DNA of 64,000 bases from Kineosporiaceae bacterium (GCA_016713225.1 JADJPO010000006.1:202023-266022); one strand, 5' to 3'; counted from the first letter of the stretch, positions 52,557 through 61,699 are shown. The notes: generated from the letters alone by a model not told the origin. Made by a program: numbers and translations.

Positions 52557-54275
52557 TCACCGCCCTGAATCAGGAGATGGCCCGATCTGACCGGGGGATT
52601 CGTGGCGGTCCACGACGCGTAGGCGCTGTATCCGAGCACCGACAGCGGCGCCGAGAGGCACCCGGGCAACCAGCCGCGTCGGTCCGCCGAGAGGGCTGTC
52701 GAGCGTGAGTCGGCCGCCGGCGAACTCGACCCGGTCGATCAGCCCCTGCACGCCGCGGCCCGGCTCGACGACGGCACCGCCTTGGCCGTTGTCCTCGATG
52801 GTGAGAGTCAGGTCGTGTGCGGTGACGTCGAGCGCAACCCGGGCCTGGGTCGCGGCCGCGTGTCGGGCGGCGTTCGTGAGCGCCTCAGCGGTCACGAAGT
52901 AGGTGAGCGCAGCGAGCTCTGCCGGAAGGCCGTCCGCACCAGGGCTCACCTGGTGTGCCACCGGGAAGGCCATGCCGTCGCACAACCGAGCCAGCGCGCG
53001 TGGCAGCCCCTCGGCTCCGATTCTGCCGGGGTCAAGTCCTGCCGCGAGATCCCCGAGGTCGGTCATCACGCCATCGAGTTCCTCGGTCAGCGGTGCCAGC
53101 TCGTCGCTGCGCTGGACCAGGGCACTCCGCAGGCGCTCCAACCTGGACAGCGGGCCGGTGTGCAGACGCTCGGCCAACGCCCGCCGCTCGTCGTCGTCCA
53201 CGGTGACCAGTCGAGCGGTGGACTCCCGGACGGCGGCCGCTTCCCGCCGTACGCGCGCTTCCAACCGGACGCTCTCCAGAGCGAGAAGCGCCGCCGCTGC
53301 AGCAGCGCGCGCCAGCGGACCGTCGGCCGCGCCCGGCTCACCGTGGACGAGCGCGACCCGCCCACCGTCAGGTGCCGTCGCCACCGTGACCTGGTCCGGG
53401 GTCGCCGCGACCGGATCGGCGACCGGCCGCCCGAACTCGTCTGTCCAGCCGGTCTCCGGATCGTCGGCGCGCACCTGCAGGAGCCGGTCCGCCAGAGCGC
53501 GCGCGAGGGTTTCTGACATCGGCGCTCGCTGTCGGCCCAACGGCCCCAGCTCCACGATCAGACTGCCCACCGCGCCGCTCAGGCCGCCGGATGCGGCGCG
53601 CCCTCCCAGAGCGATGGCGGCGGCGAGCAGGACGGCGGCGTCCAGGACCTGGCGCGCCGACGCCGGCACCGCACCGGCGGCGGAGGCCGCCCAAGCGATC
53701 CCGAGAGCGGCAAGAACCCCTGCTGTCGTTCGGGTGACCCGCCGGGCGTCGTCCTGACGCGAGCGCGCCGACGCCGCGACCACAGCAGCCAGGGCCAGCG
53801 CGGCCGCGGAGGTCGCCATCGCGGAGGCGAGCGTTCCGGTGACCGCAGCCACGTAGCCCACTGCCAGGAGCGCCAGGACCGGCCCGCGACGCGGTGCGTC
53901 CGCCTGGCAGACCAGCCAGTGCAGCAACGGTCCGCGGTAGCCGATGACCGTCAATGCCGTTGCCACTGCGTGCCAGGGTGGCGGGAGCTGCTCGGCGCCG
54001 GTGGCGGCGAACCACAGTGATGCGGTGGCGAGCCCGAGCGCAAGATCTGCTGTCCGACGAGCGGTGTGCCGCGCGAGCGAGCGGCGCACTGCGGCAATGG
54101 CGAACCCCGCGCCGAGCGTCCAGTCCAGCACGGAGCCCACGCCCAGGCCACCGGCGACTTCGACGACCCCACCCGCCACCGCCACGCTGAGTGCCGCGCC
54201 GGCCACCCAGGGGTCGACCCGCCGGGCGGACCATGGTCGCCCGGCGGGTCTCGAGGTCAGCCGACCTTGCGCCAT
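52557..54275 (-). CDS. Sensor histidine kinase, NarL type
   Basis: The 572-residue protein has about eight membrane helices in its first 230 residues and a linker with a GAF-like part. The dimerisation helix follows, ERRALAERLHTGPLSRLERL, with phospho-acceptor His in RLHTGP. The ATPase domain has TAEALTNAARHAAA (N box), IEDNGQGG (G1) and GVQGLIDRVEFAGG (G2), all intact. The start overlaps the binding-lipoprotein gene by 19 bp, so both are made together. A response regulator is not in this operon; the one at 57544 is the nearest. Confidence 0.82.
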   Translation of the reverse strand: MAQGRLTSRPAGRPWSARRVDPWVAGAALSVAVAGGVVEVAGGLGVGSVLDWTLGAGFAIAAVRRSLARHTARRTADLALGLATASLWFAATGAEQLPPPWHAVATALTVIGYRGPLLHWLVCQADAPRRGPVLALLAVGYVAAVTGTLASAMATSAAALALAAVVAASARSRQDDARRVTRTTAGVLAALGIAWAASAAGAVPASARQVLDAAVLLAAAIALGGRAASGGLSGAVGSLIVELGPLGRQRAPMSETLARALADRLLQVRADDPETGWTDEFGRPVADPVAATPDQVTVATAPDGGRVALVHGEPGAADGPLARAAAAAALLALESVRLEARVRREAAAVRESTARLVTVDDDERRALAERLHTGPLSRLERLRSALVQRSDELAPLTEELDGVMTDLGDLAAGLDPGRIGAEGLPRALARLCDGMAFPVAHQVSPGADGLPAELAALTYFVTAEALTNAARHAAATQARVALDVTAHDLTLTIEDNGQGGAVVEPGRGVQGLIDRVEFAGGRLTLDSPLGGPTRLVARVPLGAAVGARIQRLRVVDRHESPGQIGPSPDSGR

Positions 54276-55783
54276 GGCTGTCGGTAGATGACCTTGCTTG
54301 CGTCGTCGGCGACGTCCACCACGACGAAGTGGAGCTCACCCTTGAAGTAGCTCCACGTCACGGTCTCGGCGTAGCGGTCCGTCGGTGAAGCGACGGCGTG
54401 GTAGTCGAGGATCAGCCGGTCACCCTCGACCTTGTAGGTGCCCTCGTAGGGTCCCTGGTCCGGCAAGGCCGGAGCCAGTGATTGGGTGAACCTCCCATCG
54501 GCGCCGAACGTCGACGTGAAGGTGACGTCGGCCGTCGCGAGGTTCGAGGTGATGTCGGCGGCCTTCCACTGGGCGCGGGTCACGAAGGTCGTGTAGGTGC
54601 CGGTCGGGAAGGGAGACACCGCTGCCGTCGTGGTCGGGGACGGTGTGGCGGACGGTGACGCGGCGCTGCCGTGCAGCTGCGTCGCCTGCGCGGCGGTGGT
54701 GGCCACCGGGCAGTCGGAGGGCGTCGCCGACGTCCCGGCCTGGCCTACCGACGCCAGGGCATCGCGCAGGCGGGCGAACCACGCGGTCGCCTGCGCGTCG
54801 TCCGGTCGGGCCTGGGTGGCCGCTGCCTTCAGCGCGCTCAACGCCTGATCCGCCGGTTGGACAACGACGACGCCGCTCGCGCACAAGTGGGACAGTGCCT
54901 TGGCCTCCTGCTGAGGCGTCTGGGTCGCCGCGTGCGTCAGGGTCTGTGCCGCGGCGAACGTGAGCGCGGTCCGGTCGGTGTCGGAGAGGCGGGTCCACGC
55001 CTGCTGATTGGCGACCAGGACCTCGATCTTGGGGAACAGGCCGAACGACGTCAGGTAGGGCGCTGAGGTGGAGTAGGCATTGGAGACGATGTAGGCCGGC
55101 GAGGTCTCGACGGCGTCCAGCCGCCCGGCCATGAGTTCTGCCTTGGTCTTCGCGGCGACATAACCCTGAGCGGGAACCGCGGACCAGGCCGAGATCAGCT
55201 TCGCGGACTGGGCGCTGTCGTTGATCCGGATCCGGGCCCCCTTCAGGTCGCTCAGGGCCAGGATCGGTTGCCGAGAGATCAGCCGGCGGCTCTCGAGCGG
55301 GACGAGGGCGAGGCCGTGGATGCCTCGGTCGTCGAGGCTGGCCAGGACGTCTCCAGCCACCGGGCTGCCCGCCAGAGCGATGGCATCGGAGGTGTCGCCG
55401 AGCAGGAACGGGGCGTGCAGCGCCTGGAAAGCCGGGGCGCCGTCGGTGGCCAGGTTCCGGGAGGCGACGTAGCCGAGTGCCACGGTGCCGGCCCGGACGT
55501 CGCCGGCCAGCTTCGCCTCACCACCAGGGGTCTCACTGTTGTACGTGGTGGAGTCCACGCGCACGCGCAGCCGATGCTCGGACGCGCGGTCGACGGCGTC
55601 CACGAAGAACGTGAGTTCGGCGTCGCCGGGGTCGGCGGTGCCCAGGACCAATTCGGTGACCGCGGGGACGGGCGCGCCCTGCTTGTCCACTGCCGTTGCC
55701 GTACCGCAGGCACTGAGAGAAACGGATAAGAACAGGGCGAGGGGGACGAGTCGCCTCGCGAGAGTGCGGGAGTCACCTGTCAT
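54257..55783 (-). CDS. TRAP-type (DctP-like) binding lipoprotein with C-terminal lipocalin-like domain
   Basis: The 508-residue protein starts MTGDSRTLARR and has a lipoprotein signal with the lipobox LSACG. Residues about 40-350 follow the DctP solute-binding fold (LSDLKGARIRI, MAGRLDAVETSP, WTRLSDTDR). A Ser/Thr/Pro linker leads to a strand-rich domain of about 110 residues (GPYEGTYKVEGDRLILDY). No TRAP permease genes are nearby. Its overlap with the kinase gene suggests it delivers an extracellular ligand to the kinase. Confidence 0.75.
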   Translation of the reverse strand: MTGDSRTLARRLVPLALFLSVSLSACGTATAVDKQGAPVPAVTELVLGTADPGDAELTFFVDAVDRASEHRLRVRVDSTTYNSETPGGEAKLAGDVRAGTVALGYVASRNLATDGAPAFQALHAPFLLGDTSDAIALAGSPVAGDVLASLDDRGIHGLALVPLESRRLISRQPILALSDLKGARIRINDSAQSAKLISAWSAVPAQGYVAAKTKAELMAGRLDAVETSPAYIVSNAYSTSAPYLTSFGLFPKIEVLVANQQAWTRLSDTDRTALTFAAAQTLTHAATQTPQQEAKALSHLCASGVVVVQPADQALSALKAAATQARPDDAQATAWFARLRDALASVGQAGTSATPSDCPVATTAAQATQLHGSAASPSATPSPTTTAAVSPFPTGTYTTFVTRAQWKAADITSNLATADVTFTSTFGADGRFTQSLAPALPDQGPYEGTYKVEGDRLILDYHAVASPTDRYAETVTWSYFKGELHFVVVDVADDASKVIYRQPWRKVG

Positions 55784-55918
55784 GGATCGACCATCGCGTT
55801 CGGTGAAGGTCCGAGGCATCAGCGCGCGCACGGGAACCGGAACGCGTCTCTGCGTGGCTGCACTGAAATGCCCGCCCCACGGTAGCGGGGATCGTCGCGC
55901 ATCCGCCACCATGCGACG
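55784..55918. promoter_or_regulatory. Divergent promoter region of the two kinase operons
   Basis: 135 bp between the lipoprotein gene (minus) and the second kinase (plus); must contain both promoters. No clear motif seen. Confidence 0.4.
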
Positions 55919-57553
55919 GTGGTCTGGTGGGAAGCGCTCGCTGCCGCTGCCGGCGTCCTGACTGGCGTGGTCCTGCTCTCGCGCCGCGTGGCATTGGCCA
56001 CCGCGTGGTTGCTCCTGGCCACGGCCGTGACAGTACCCCTGGCGGTCGCCGACGTGCCGGAGACCGACCTGGGTTTCACCGCCTTCCTGCTCCTGGCGGG
56101 GCCGGGCATTCACCTCTCAGGGATCCTGGCGGTTCTCGCCGGGTACACGTGGCCGATGGCGCCCCCCCACCGCGGTGCGCGGTTCGTCGTCGGAGCGGTG
56201 CTCGGCGGTAGCGCACTGCTCGGTGCCCTGGCGCCGGCCCTCTTCTTCGATCCAGTCTCGGCGGGCTGCAACGCCTGCGCACGGAACGTGCTCGAGGTGA
56301 TCGATGCCCCTGGGTTCTCCGATGCGCTGCAACGGTTATCGACGATCCTCATACTGGCGTGGACGCCGGTGTTGGCGGTGCTCACGGGCGCCGGCTGGGC
56401 ACGCGCGACCAGGCTCGGGCGCCGGCACAACGTCGTGATCCTCTGCGGCACGGTGGGCATGGCGCTGGTCACCGCGACCGCCGCGGCGTGGAGCCTGCGG
56501 TTGCCGACCGGAGCGGTGGACGACGTCGAGCGCCGGCTCTGGCTGGGGCAGTGCGCGATGCTCGCCGTCCTGGCCGCGGGGATCCTGCTGCAGCTGATGC
56601 TCGCGCGGGCCACGGCTGCCCGGATGGCCGCCCGGGTGATTGCAGCGATCCCCGACCCGGTGACCCTGCAGGCGTGGCTCAGGGACGCCGTCGGCGATCC
56701 GGAACTGACCGTGACGTTCATGCGCGACGACGGCGGGCGGGTCGACGCCGACGGCGTGCCGGTGAGCGGTGACGATCCCCGGCCCGGCGTGCAGCTCACC
56801 CGCGACGGCGTCGCGTTCGCCGACGTCCGCAGCGCGCGCCGGTCCAGCCAGGAACTCGATCTGGTGCGAGCCTGTGCGAGGTCCGCCGGTCTGGCCCTCG
56901 GGTACGTCGCGGCCCGTGCCCGGCTGCGCGCCGAGGCGAGCGAGACGGTCGCTGTCAGAGCACGCATCGTGGCGGCCCGCGATCGGGAGCGGCGCCGGCT
57001 GGAGCGCAATCTTCACGACGGCGCCCAGCAACGCCTGGTCGCCCTCGGCGTGACGCTCGCCACCGTGACCCGACCGCACGCGGACAGCGAGATCGCCGCC
57101 TATCACCAGGAGATCGACGCGGCTCTGGCGGAGCTCAGGACCGTTGCGCGCGGCCTCTTCCCGGCGAGCCTCGGGGAGGCCGGCATCGCCGCTGCGCTGC
57201 GCGAGCTCGGTGACCACACCGCCGCCCCGCTGCTCGTCCGCGTCGACGTGGCGCGCGAGGTGCCACTGCCGACCGGTATGGCGATCTACCAGCTCGTCCT
57301 CGATGCGTCCCGGCTGCGACCGCCCGCGTCGGTGCTGCGGGTGACCGTCGCAGAGACGCATCGACGGTCGGTGCGCGTCACCGTCACCGCGGAGAGTCGT
57401 ACTCAGGCAGGGGAAGTCGCTGCTGAACACGTCGAGCCTCCACCCCAACGGCTGGTTCATGCCGAGGACCGGTTCCTCGCCCTGGGGGGAAGGCTCGAGC
57501 ACACCGTGCGTCCTGGTGTTCTGGAATGGGAGGGAATCGCACCATGCGGGTAG
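55919..57553 (+). CDS. Sensor kinase with degenerate ATPase domain
   Basis: The 544-residue protein has about seven membrane helices (1-230), a GAF-like central part and the dimerisation motif ERRRLERNLHDGAQQRLVALG with His in NLHDGAQ. The ATPase domain is abnormal: where the N box should be there is LVLDASRLRPPASVL, without the N-x-x-x-H pattern, and neither DxGxG nor the second glycine box can be seen. It may lack kinase activity and act as a phosphatase or as partner of the divergent kinase. It overlaps the response regulator gene. Confidence 0.75.
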   Translation: MVWWEALAAAAGVLTGVVLLSRRVALATAWLLLATAVTVPLAVADVPETDLGFTAFLLLAGPGIHLSGILAVLAGYTWPMAPPHRGARFVVGAVLGGSALLGALAPALFFDPVSAGCNACARNVLEVIDAPGFSDALQRLSTILILAWTPVLAVLTGAGWARATRLGRRHNVVILCGTVGMALVTATAAAWSLRLPTGAVDDVERRLWLGQCAMLAVLAAGILLQLMLARATAARMAARVIAAIPDPVTLQAWLRDAVGDPELTVTFMRDDGGRVDADGVPVSGDDPRPGVQLTRDGVAFADVRSARRSSQELDLVRACARSAGLALGYVAARARLRAEASETVAVRARIVAARDRERRRLERNLHDGAQQRLVALGVTLATVTRPHADSEIAAYHQEIDAALAELRTVARGLFPASLGEAGIAAALRELGDHTAAPLLVRVDVAREVPLPTGMAIYQLVLDASRLRPPASVLRVTVAETHRRSVRVTVTAESRTQAGEVAAEHVEPPPQRLVHAEDRFLALGGRLEHTVRPGVLEWEGIAPCG

Positions 57554-58188
57554 TCGTCGCGGAGGACATGGCGCTGCTACGAGCCGGGCTCAGCAGGCTC
57601 CTCGAAGCCGAGAGCATCGAGGTCGTCGCGGAGGTGGGAGATGCACCGGCCCTGCTGTCCGCCGTCGCCGCGCTACGACCCGACGTGGCGCTCGTCGATA
57701 TCAAGATGCCGCCCACCCACACCGATGAGGGCCTTCGAGCCGCGGTCGACATCCGACAGCGCAACCCCGCGACGGCTGTTCTGCTGCTCTCGAGCTACCT
57801 CGATGTCCGATACGCGTCCCAGCTGCTGGACCTGGGTTCGCAGTCGTGCGGTTACCTGCTCAAGGACCGGGTCGCCCATCCCGCGGTCCTCGTCGATGCC
57901 CTGCACCGGGTGTGTGCGGAGGAGTGCGTGCTCGACCCAGCGGTGGTCACCCAGCTGCTGGGCCGCAGCCGTGTCGCCGGCCCCCTGGACCAGCTCAGTG
58001 CGAGGGAGCGGGAGATCCTCTCGCTGATGGCCGAAGGGCACTCCAACGCTCGCATCTGTATCTTGCTGAGCCTGAGCCAACGGACCGTCGAGTCGCACGT
58101 GCGGAACATCTTCAACCGGTTGGGCCTCGACGAGTCGCCTGACTCGAGCCGTCGCGTTCTCGCCGTCCTCACCTACCTCAAGGGCTGA
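57544..58188 (+). CDS. Response regulator, NarL/LuxR type
   Basis: The 214-residue protein starts at the ATG at 57544, overlapping the kinase by 10 bp. The receiver starts MRVVVAEDMALLRAGL, has the phospho-acceptor Asp in VALVDIKMPPT, Ser in LLLSSYLD and Lys in YLLKDRV. The LuxR helix-turn-helix is LSAREREILSLMAEG and RTVESHVRNIFNRLGL. It probably takes phosphate from the kinase at 52557, since the adjoining kinase looks degenerate. The beta-helix gene 123 bp downstream is a likely target. Confidence 0.88.
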   Translation: MRVVVAEDMALLRAGLSRLLEAESIEVVAEVGDAPALLSAVAALRPDVALVDIKMPPTHTDEGLRAAVDIRQRNPATAVLLLSSYLDVRYASQLLDLGSQSCGYLLKDRVAHPAVLVDALHRVCAEECVLDPAVVTQLLGRSRVAGPLDQLSAREREILSLMAEGHSNARICILLSLSQRTVESHVRNIFNRLGLDESPDSSRRVLAVLTYLKG

Positions 58189-58311
58189 CCGGGCACCCGG
58201 GACGCTCAGTGCCGGCACCGACCCGGCGGTCAGTTGACGGGTGCAGGTACGGATGTCCGAGAGAGGCCGCCCTCCTAGCGTCGACGCATGACGTCGACAC
58301 CAGGAGGAACG

Positions 58312-59895
58312 ATGACGATGCCACGAGGGCTCGCTGCCGTGCTCGGCGCCGCCGCCTTGAGCGTCGGCGGGATGACCGCGCCTGCCGCAGCGGCAGTCGA
58401 CAGTTGCGTGGGCGGACCCGGATGTCACAGCAGCCTGCAGTCCGCCATCGACACAGCCCAGCCGGGAGCGACGATTCGGATTGCCGCCGGCACCTATGCC
58501 GGGGGCGTGCGCATCGCCAAGAGCCTCCGGCTGGTCGGTGCAGGGTCAGGGCGGACCGTCATCCGCGGGGGAGGTCCTGTCGTCACCATCGACACGACGT
58601 CGTCCACCCGGCCCACGGTGGTGATCAGTGATCTCACCGTGACCGGTGGGGTGGCGCACGGAACGGACGGGGTCGACGCGTTCGGTGGCGGGATCCTCAT
58701 CTCCCCGGGGGCGAGCGGAGCGATCGGTGCCACCGTGACGCTACGCAACGTCGTCGTGAGCGACAACAAGACGGTGCCGACGGCGGTGAGCCCGTCCCCC
58801 AGCGGCGTGAAGTGCCCGGACGGCGACTGTCCCTACGCCGGTTCACGGGGTGGCGGGATCGCCAGCTTCGGCACCCTCACCATCGAGCGATCCGTGGTCA
58901 CCCGCAACGGCGCCGTCGGACGCGCCAGCGACGCCGCCGGCGGCGGGATCTACGCAGCGAACGGCGCGCTGACCGTCCAGTCGTCTGCGGTGATCGACAA
59001 CAAGGGCGCCCCGGTGGGGATCGGGCGCTTCGCGGAGGCCGGCGGGATCTTCACCAGCGCGACGGCGACCACGATCCAGGGTTCAGTCGTCAGTGGCAAC
59101 AGTTCCGAGCTGGTCACCTCGTGGCCGATGAGGCCACAGGGTGAGCTGCTGGACATGGCCGCCATGGGTGGAGGCATCCACATCGCGGACGGAGGTGCCG
59201 TGACGATCGAGGACACGAAGATCGTCGGTAACAGCATCCTCGCCGACGACCCGGCCGGCGAGATCTACGCCTTCGGCAGCGGGATCCTCGTGGACGACGG
59301 GTCTCGCCTGCAGATCTCCCGCACCTCGATCAGCAGGAACCGCCTCGTGGTCCGCACGGCGACGTCCGAGGACGTCGGCCCGAGTGGCGCGGCGGCCGAG
59401 ATCGACACCAGCGGCACGCTCAACGATGTGCAGATCACCGACAACACATCGACGGTGTCGACCATCGACGGCCAGGTGCAGGTGGCCGGAGCCGTCGCCA
59501 CGTATCCCGACAACCCGAAGGGCCTCGTACTGACACGGGTGGTCGTCAGGGACAACTCCGCCGTTGCGCGCAGCCGGACCGGCTCCGCGCGGGCCTTCGG
59601 CGGCGGAATCCTCAACAACGCCGCGATGGACCTCAGGAGCGTCACGATCCAGGGCAACAAAGCCGCCGCGTACGCACCCGACGCGTCGGCGCAGGGCGGC
59701 GGCATCTTCAACGGGCCGCTGCTGGTCGATCAGGGGATCGAACTCACGATCTCCGACAGCACAATCACTGGGAACGCCGCGGTGACGAGCGCCGGTGGAT
59801 CGGCCCAGGGCGGCGGCGTCTACACGACGGCTCCGTTGACCGCCTCCGGAACCCGCATCGCGAGGAACCAACCCGACCAGTGCCACGGGTGTTAG
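58312..59895 (+). CDS. Secreted right-handed beta-helix protein
   Basis: About 527 residues from the ATG at 58312 (AGGAGG 5 nt upstream). A signal peptide ends near PAAAAVD. The mature part opens with CVGGPGCHSSLQSAIDTAQPG and ATIRIAAGTYAGG, the usual start of pectin-lyase-like repeats, and has recurrent coils with GGGIL, GGGIF, GGGIY and VVSDN/VVRDN turns. No catalytic triad is clear. It may bind or cut extracellular polysaccharide, or be a surface protein. Confidence 0.8.
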   Translation: MTMPRGLAAVLGAAALSVGGMTAPAAAAVDSCVGGPGCHSSLQSAIDTAQPGATIRIAAGTYAGGVRIAKSLRLVGAGSGRTVIRGGGPVVTIDTTSSTRPTVVISDLTVTGGVAHGTDGVDAFGGGILISPGASGAIGATVTLRNVVVSDNKTVPTAVSPSPSGVKCPDGDCPYAGSRGGGIASFGTLTIERSVVTRNGAVGRASDAAGGGIYAANGALTVQSSAVIDNKGAPVGIGRFAEAGGIFTSATATTIQGSVVSGNSSELVTSWPMRPQGELLDMAAMGGGIHIADGGAVTIEDTKIVGNSILADDPAGEIYAFGSGILVDDGSRLQISRTSISRNRLVVRTATSEDVGPSGAAAEIDTSGTLNDVQITDNTSTVSTIDGQVQVAGAVATYPDNPKGLVLTRVVVRDNSAVARSRTGSARAFGGGILNNAAMDLRSVTIQGNKAAAYAPDASAQGGGIFNGPLLVDQGIELTISDSTITGNAAVTSAGGSAQGGGVYTTAPLTASGTRIARNQPDQCHGC

Positions 59896-59930
59896 GGCGC
59901 ACGTCACCGGGTGGGCGGCCCTAGAAGGGT

Positions 59931-59960
59931 GGATTTGGCCGGCTGGCGCCGGCCAAATCC
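59931..59960 (+). terminator. Hairpin terminator after beta-helix gene
   Basis: GGATTTGGCCGGC and GCCGGCCAAATCC form a perfect 13-bp stem with a 4-nt loop, 36 bp after the stop. Confidence 0.75.
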
Positions 59961-60039
59961 GGCCTCCGCCGGCTCCTCGTGTACCGTCCGTGTACCGATG
60001 TCAACGCCGTGACGGGATCGATGACTTGGCGAGTGGTGC

Positions 60040-60295
60040 ATGCAGACTTCGGCACAGGAAACATCCGGCTTCTATCTCAACCTCGCCAGCGAAGACGGCT
60101 CTGCTGCCGGGCAACTGGGCGTCAACTACCTCGACGGAAGACAGATCTCCTACTTCACCTTCGACATCGAGAACCATGAGATCGCGGGGTCGCCACGAAG
60201 TCAGGGACCACGGTGAGCGCCACTTCCCGATGAGCGACCTGGTCGCGTACGGCCCCAACTTCAGGTGGCGAGTGGCAACCACGCGCGATGGGTAG
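60040..60295 (+). pseudogene. Possible frameshifted small gene
   Basis: An ATG at 60040 reads SGFYLNLASEDGSAAG and ISYFTFDIENHEIAG to a stop at 60216. In a second frame the text goes on with ERHFPMSDLVAYGPNFRWRV to 60295. Together they look like one protein broken by a shift near 60190. No family recognised; it may be chance. Confidence 0.4.
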
Positions 60296-60639
60296 GACGT
60301 CGATGCATGTCCGGACGCGGGCGAGGACCCCTTGAACCCGACAAGCCTGCGCTTCGCCGGCTAGGGCCTGTCTGCGGGCTACATGCTCTCGAACGACGAC
60401 TCTTCGACTGGTCAAGGCCCTCAGCGACGCAGGGGCCGAAGCCGGGCCATTGTCGATTCGTGGTCTGGCCAACTTGTTTGGCTACCCGGTCGGCAGTGAA
60501 CGTGGGGGCGGGTGGCCCCCGGCGCAGGCCGTGATTCACGACGATCGTCGCGATCACAACGCGGGTACCTGAAGGCCGCCGTTCCGATCCCGCGCGAGGC
60601 TCGGCGACCCCTGGGGGTCGGTGACCCGAGGCGATGTGA
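60296..60639. other. Gene-poor stretch near right end of island C
   Basis: About 345 bp. One plus-strand frame (ALSDAGAEAGPLSIRGLANL) reads protein-like but is not identified. No RNA or repeat seen. Confidence 0.35.
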
Positions 60640-60654
60640 TCGACATCTGGGTGC

Positions 60655-60735
60655 GGTTGGATGGCTGATCGTGAAGTCGTGTATCGGCTGATCGTGAGTT
60701 AGTGCTGCCCATCGACCGTCTCTGGACCTGAACCC
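60655..60735 (+). pseudogene. Deletion scar of an iteron-controlled DUF4143 gene
   Basis: Two diverged iterons (TCGTGAAGTCGTGTA and TCGTGAGTTAGTG, about 24 bp apart) are followed at once by CCCATCGACCGTCTCTGG and a stop, matching the last codons of the ATPase at 49016 (PVDRLWS). The gene body is gone. Confidence 0.6.
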
Positions 60736-60754
60736 CGCACCACCCTCACCGCAG

Positions 60755-60881
60755 GGTCTGACCGGCACGTCCAGCCGTCACCGACCGAGCCCGACCGACA
60801 ACAGTCACCCATGGTCCACCCGTGGTCCGTGATCGCCTCGGACTGGCATCACTGCAGGTCAACGCCCGTTCGAGTGAGTGC
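60755..60881 (+). repeat. Conserved island right-end module, copy 3
   Basis: Contains GTCCAGCCGTCACCGACCGA, two TGGTCC boxes 12 bp apart, GGCATCACTGCAGGTCAACG and GTGAGTGC before the att core, nearly the same as copy 2. Confidence 0.7.
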
Positions 60882-60940
60882 CTTGAAAACCGCTAGCGCA
60901 TAACCATCCGTGCTCGGGGGTGCGAATCCCTCGCCCTCCG
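60882..60940 (+). repeat. Attachment-site core, copy 4 (tRNA-Ser 3' part)
   Basis: Same segment with two changes, one in the T loop (GTGCGAATC for GTTCGAATC). It closes island C and starts another unit that continues beyond the window or is truncated by IS activity. Confidence 0.85.
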
Positions 60941-61340
60941 CTGAATCATGATCATGCCTTTGACGTGCAGTTATGCGGCATTTCAAGATCAACAAAAGAT
61001 CTTGAGAGTGTGGGCGCGATAGCGGTGTGCACAACCGCTGGTAGTGGCCTCCGCGCGACTGGTGAGCACGTCAGCCGGAGGTGATCGAGATGCGTTCGTG
61101 CTGGTCAACGCCCCAATGGCCCAGCGGTGGCGCCGATCATGGAAGGTGGACTGACCTAGCACGGAGCTCGAGCGGGTGGGCGTGCCAGTGGCCTATTCGT
61201 GGTCTGAGCGAGAGCGTCTATGGATATCCGACGGGGTATCTGGTGACCGCTGGACTGACGCAGCGAGCGTGGCGGCAGACCCATGTATCGGCCGGGGTGA
61301 GGTCAAGTGCGCCATCCGTCATCCACCGCTCGACCCTGCG
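60941..61340 (+). repeat. Conserved island left-end module, copy 4
   Basis: Hairpin TCAAGATC...GATCTTGA at 60983-61005, ribosome box GGAGG and ATG at 61090 opening MRSCWS, then the GATATCC/GGGGTATC hairpin. Here an in-frame GTG at 61081 gives a longer open frame, but its later part runs antisense into a TPR pseudogene, so it is not taken as a gene. Confidence 0.65.
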
Positions 61341-61395
61341 CGTCAGCGAGCCCGCCACGTGCAGTCGTGGGCAACGCTCCCAACTGACGCCCGTG

Positions 61396-61698
61396 TCATG
61401 CCCGGATCTGGCTCAGGGAATCCGTCAGGCCAGGATAGGCGGAGTCCTCGGCAAGAATGCGCTCCAGGTCCTTTCTCGCCATCCCGTTTCGCCCCTTGTC
61501 GAGATGCACCTAAGCCCGTTCGATCAACGCGCGGTGGCGAATCTCGACAGCTCGCGACCGGGGGCGGAGCGCTTCTGTGAAGCAGTCCTTCGCGGCGTCG
61601 AGGTGCCCCATCTCGTGCAGCGCCACGCCGCGCATCACGAGCAGGAATGCCTAGGCGTCGTTGTCGTTCTCGACGCCTTCGATTATCTCGAGCACTTC
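61396..61698 (-). pseudogene. TPR protein remnant with internal stops
   Basis: Minus-strand text AFLLVMRGVALHEMGHLDAA, CFTEALRPRSRAVEIRHRAL, then GRNGMARKDLERILAEDS is a tetratricopeptide protein end. Two TAG codons interrupt it, and the start is lost at the junction with integrase sequence near 61700. Confidence 0.7.
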
Positions 61699-61699
61699 C

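Noticed and set aside
11422..60940. Prophage
   Set aside because: No capsid, terminase, portal, tail or lysis genes are present; the cargo is conflict-type and regulatory genes plus IS elements.
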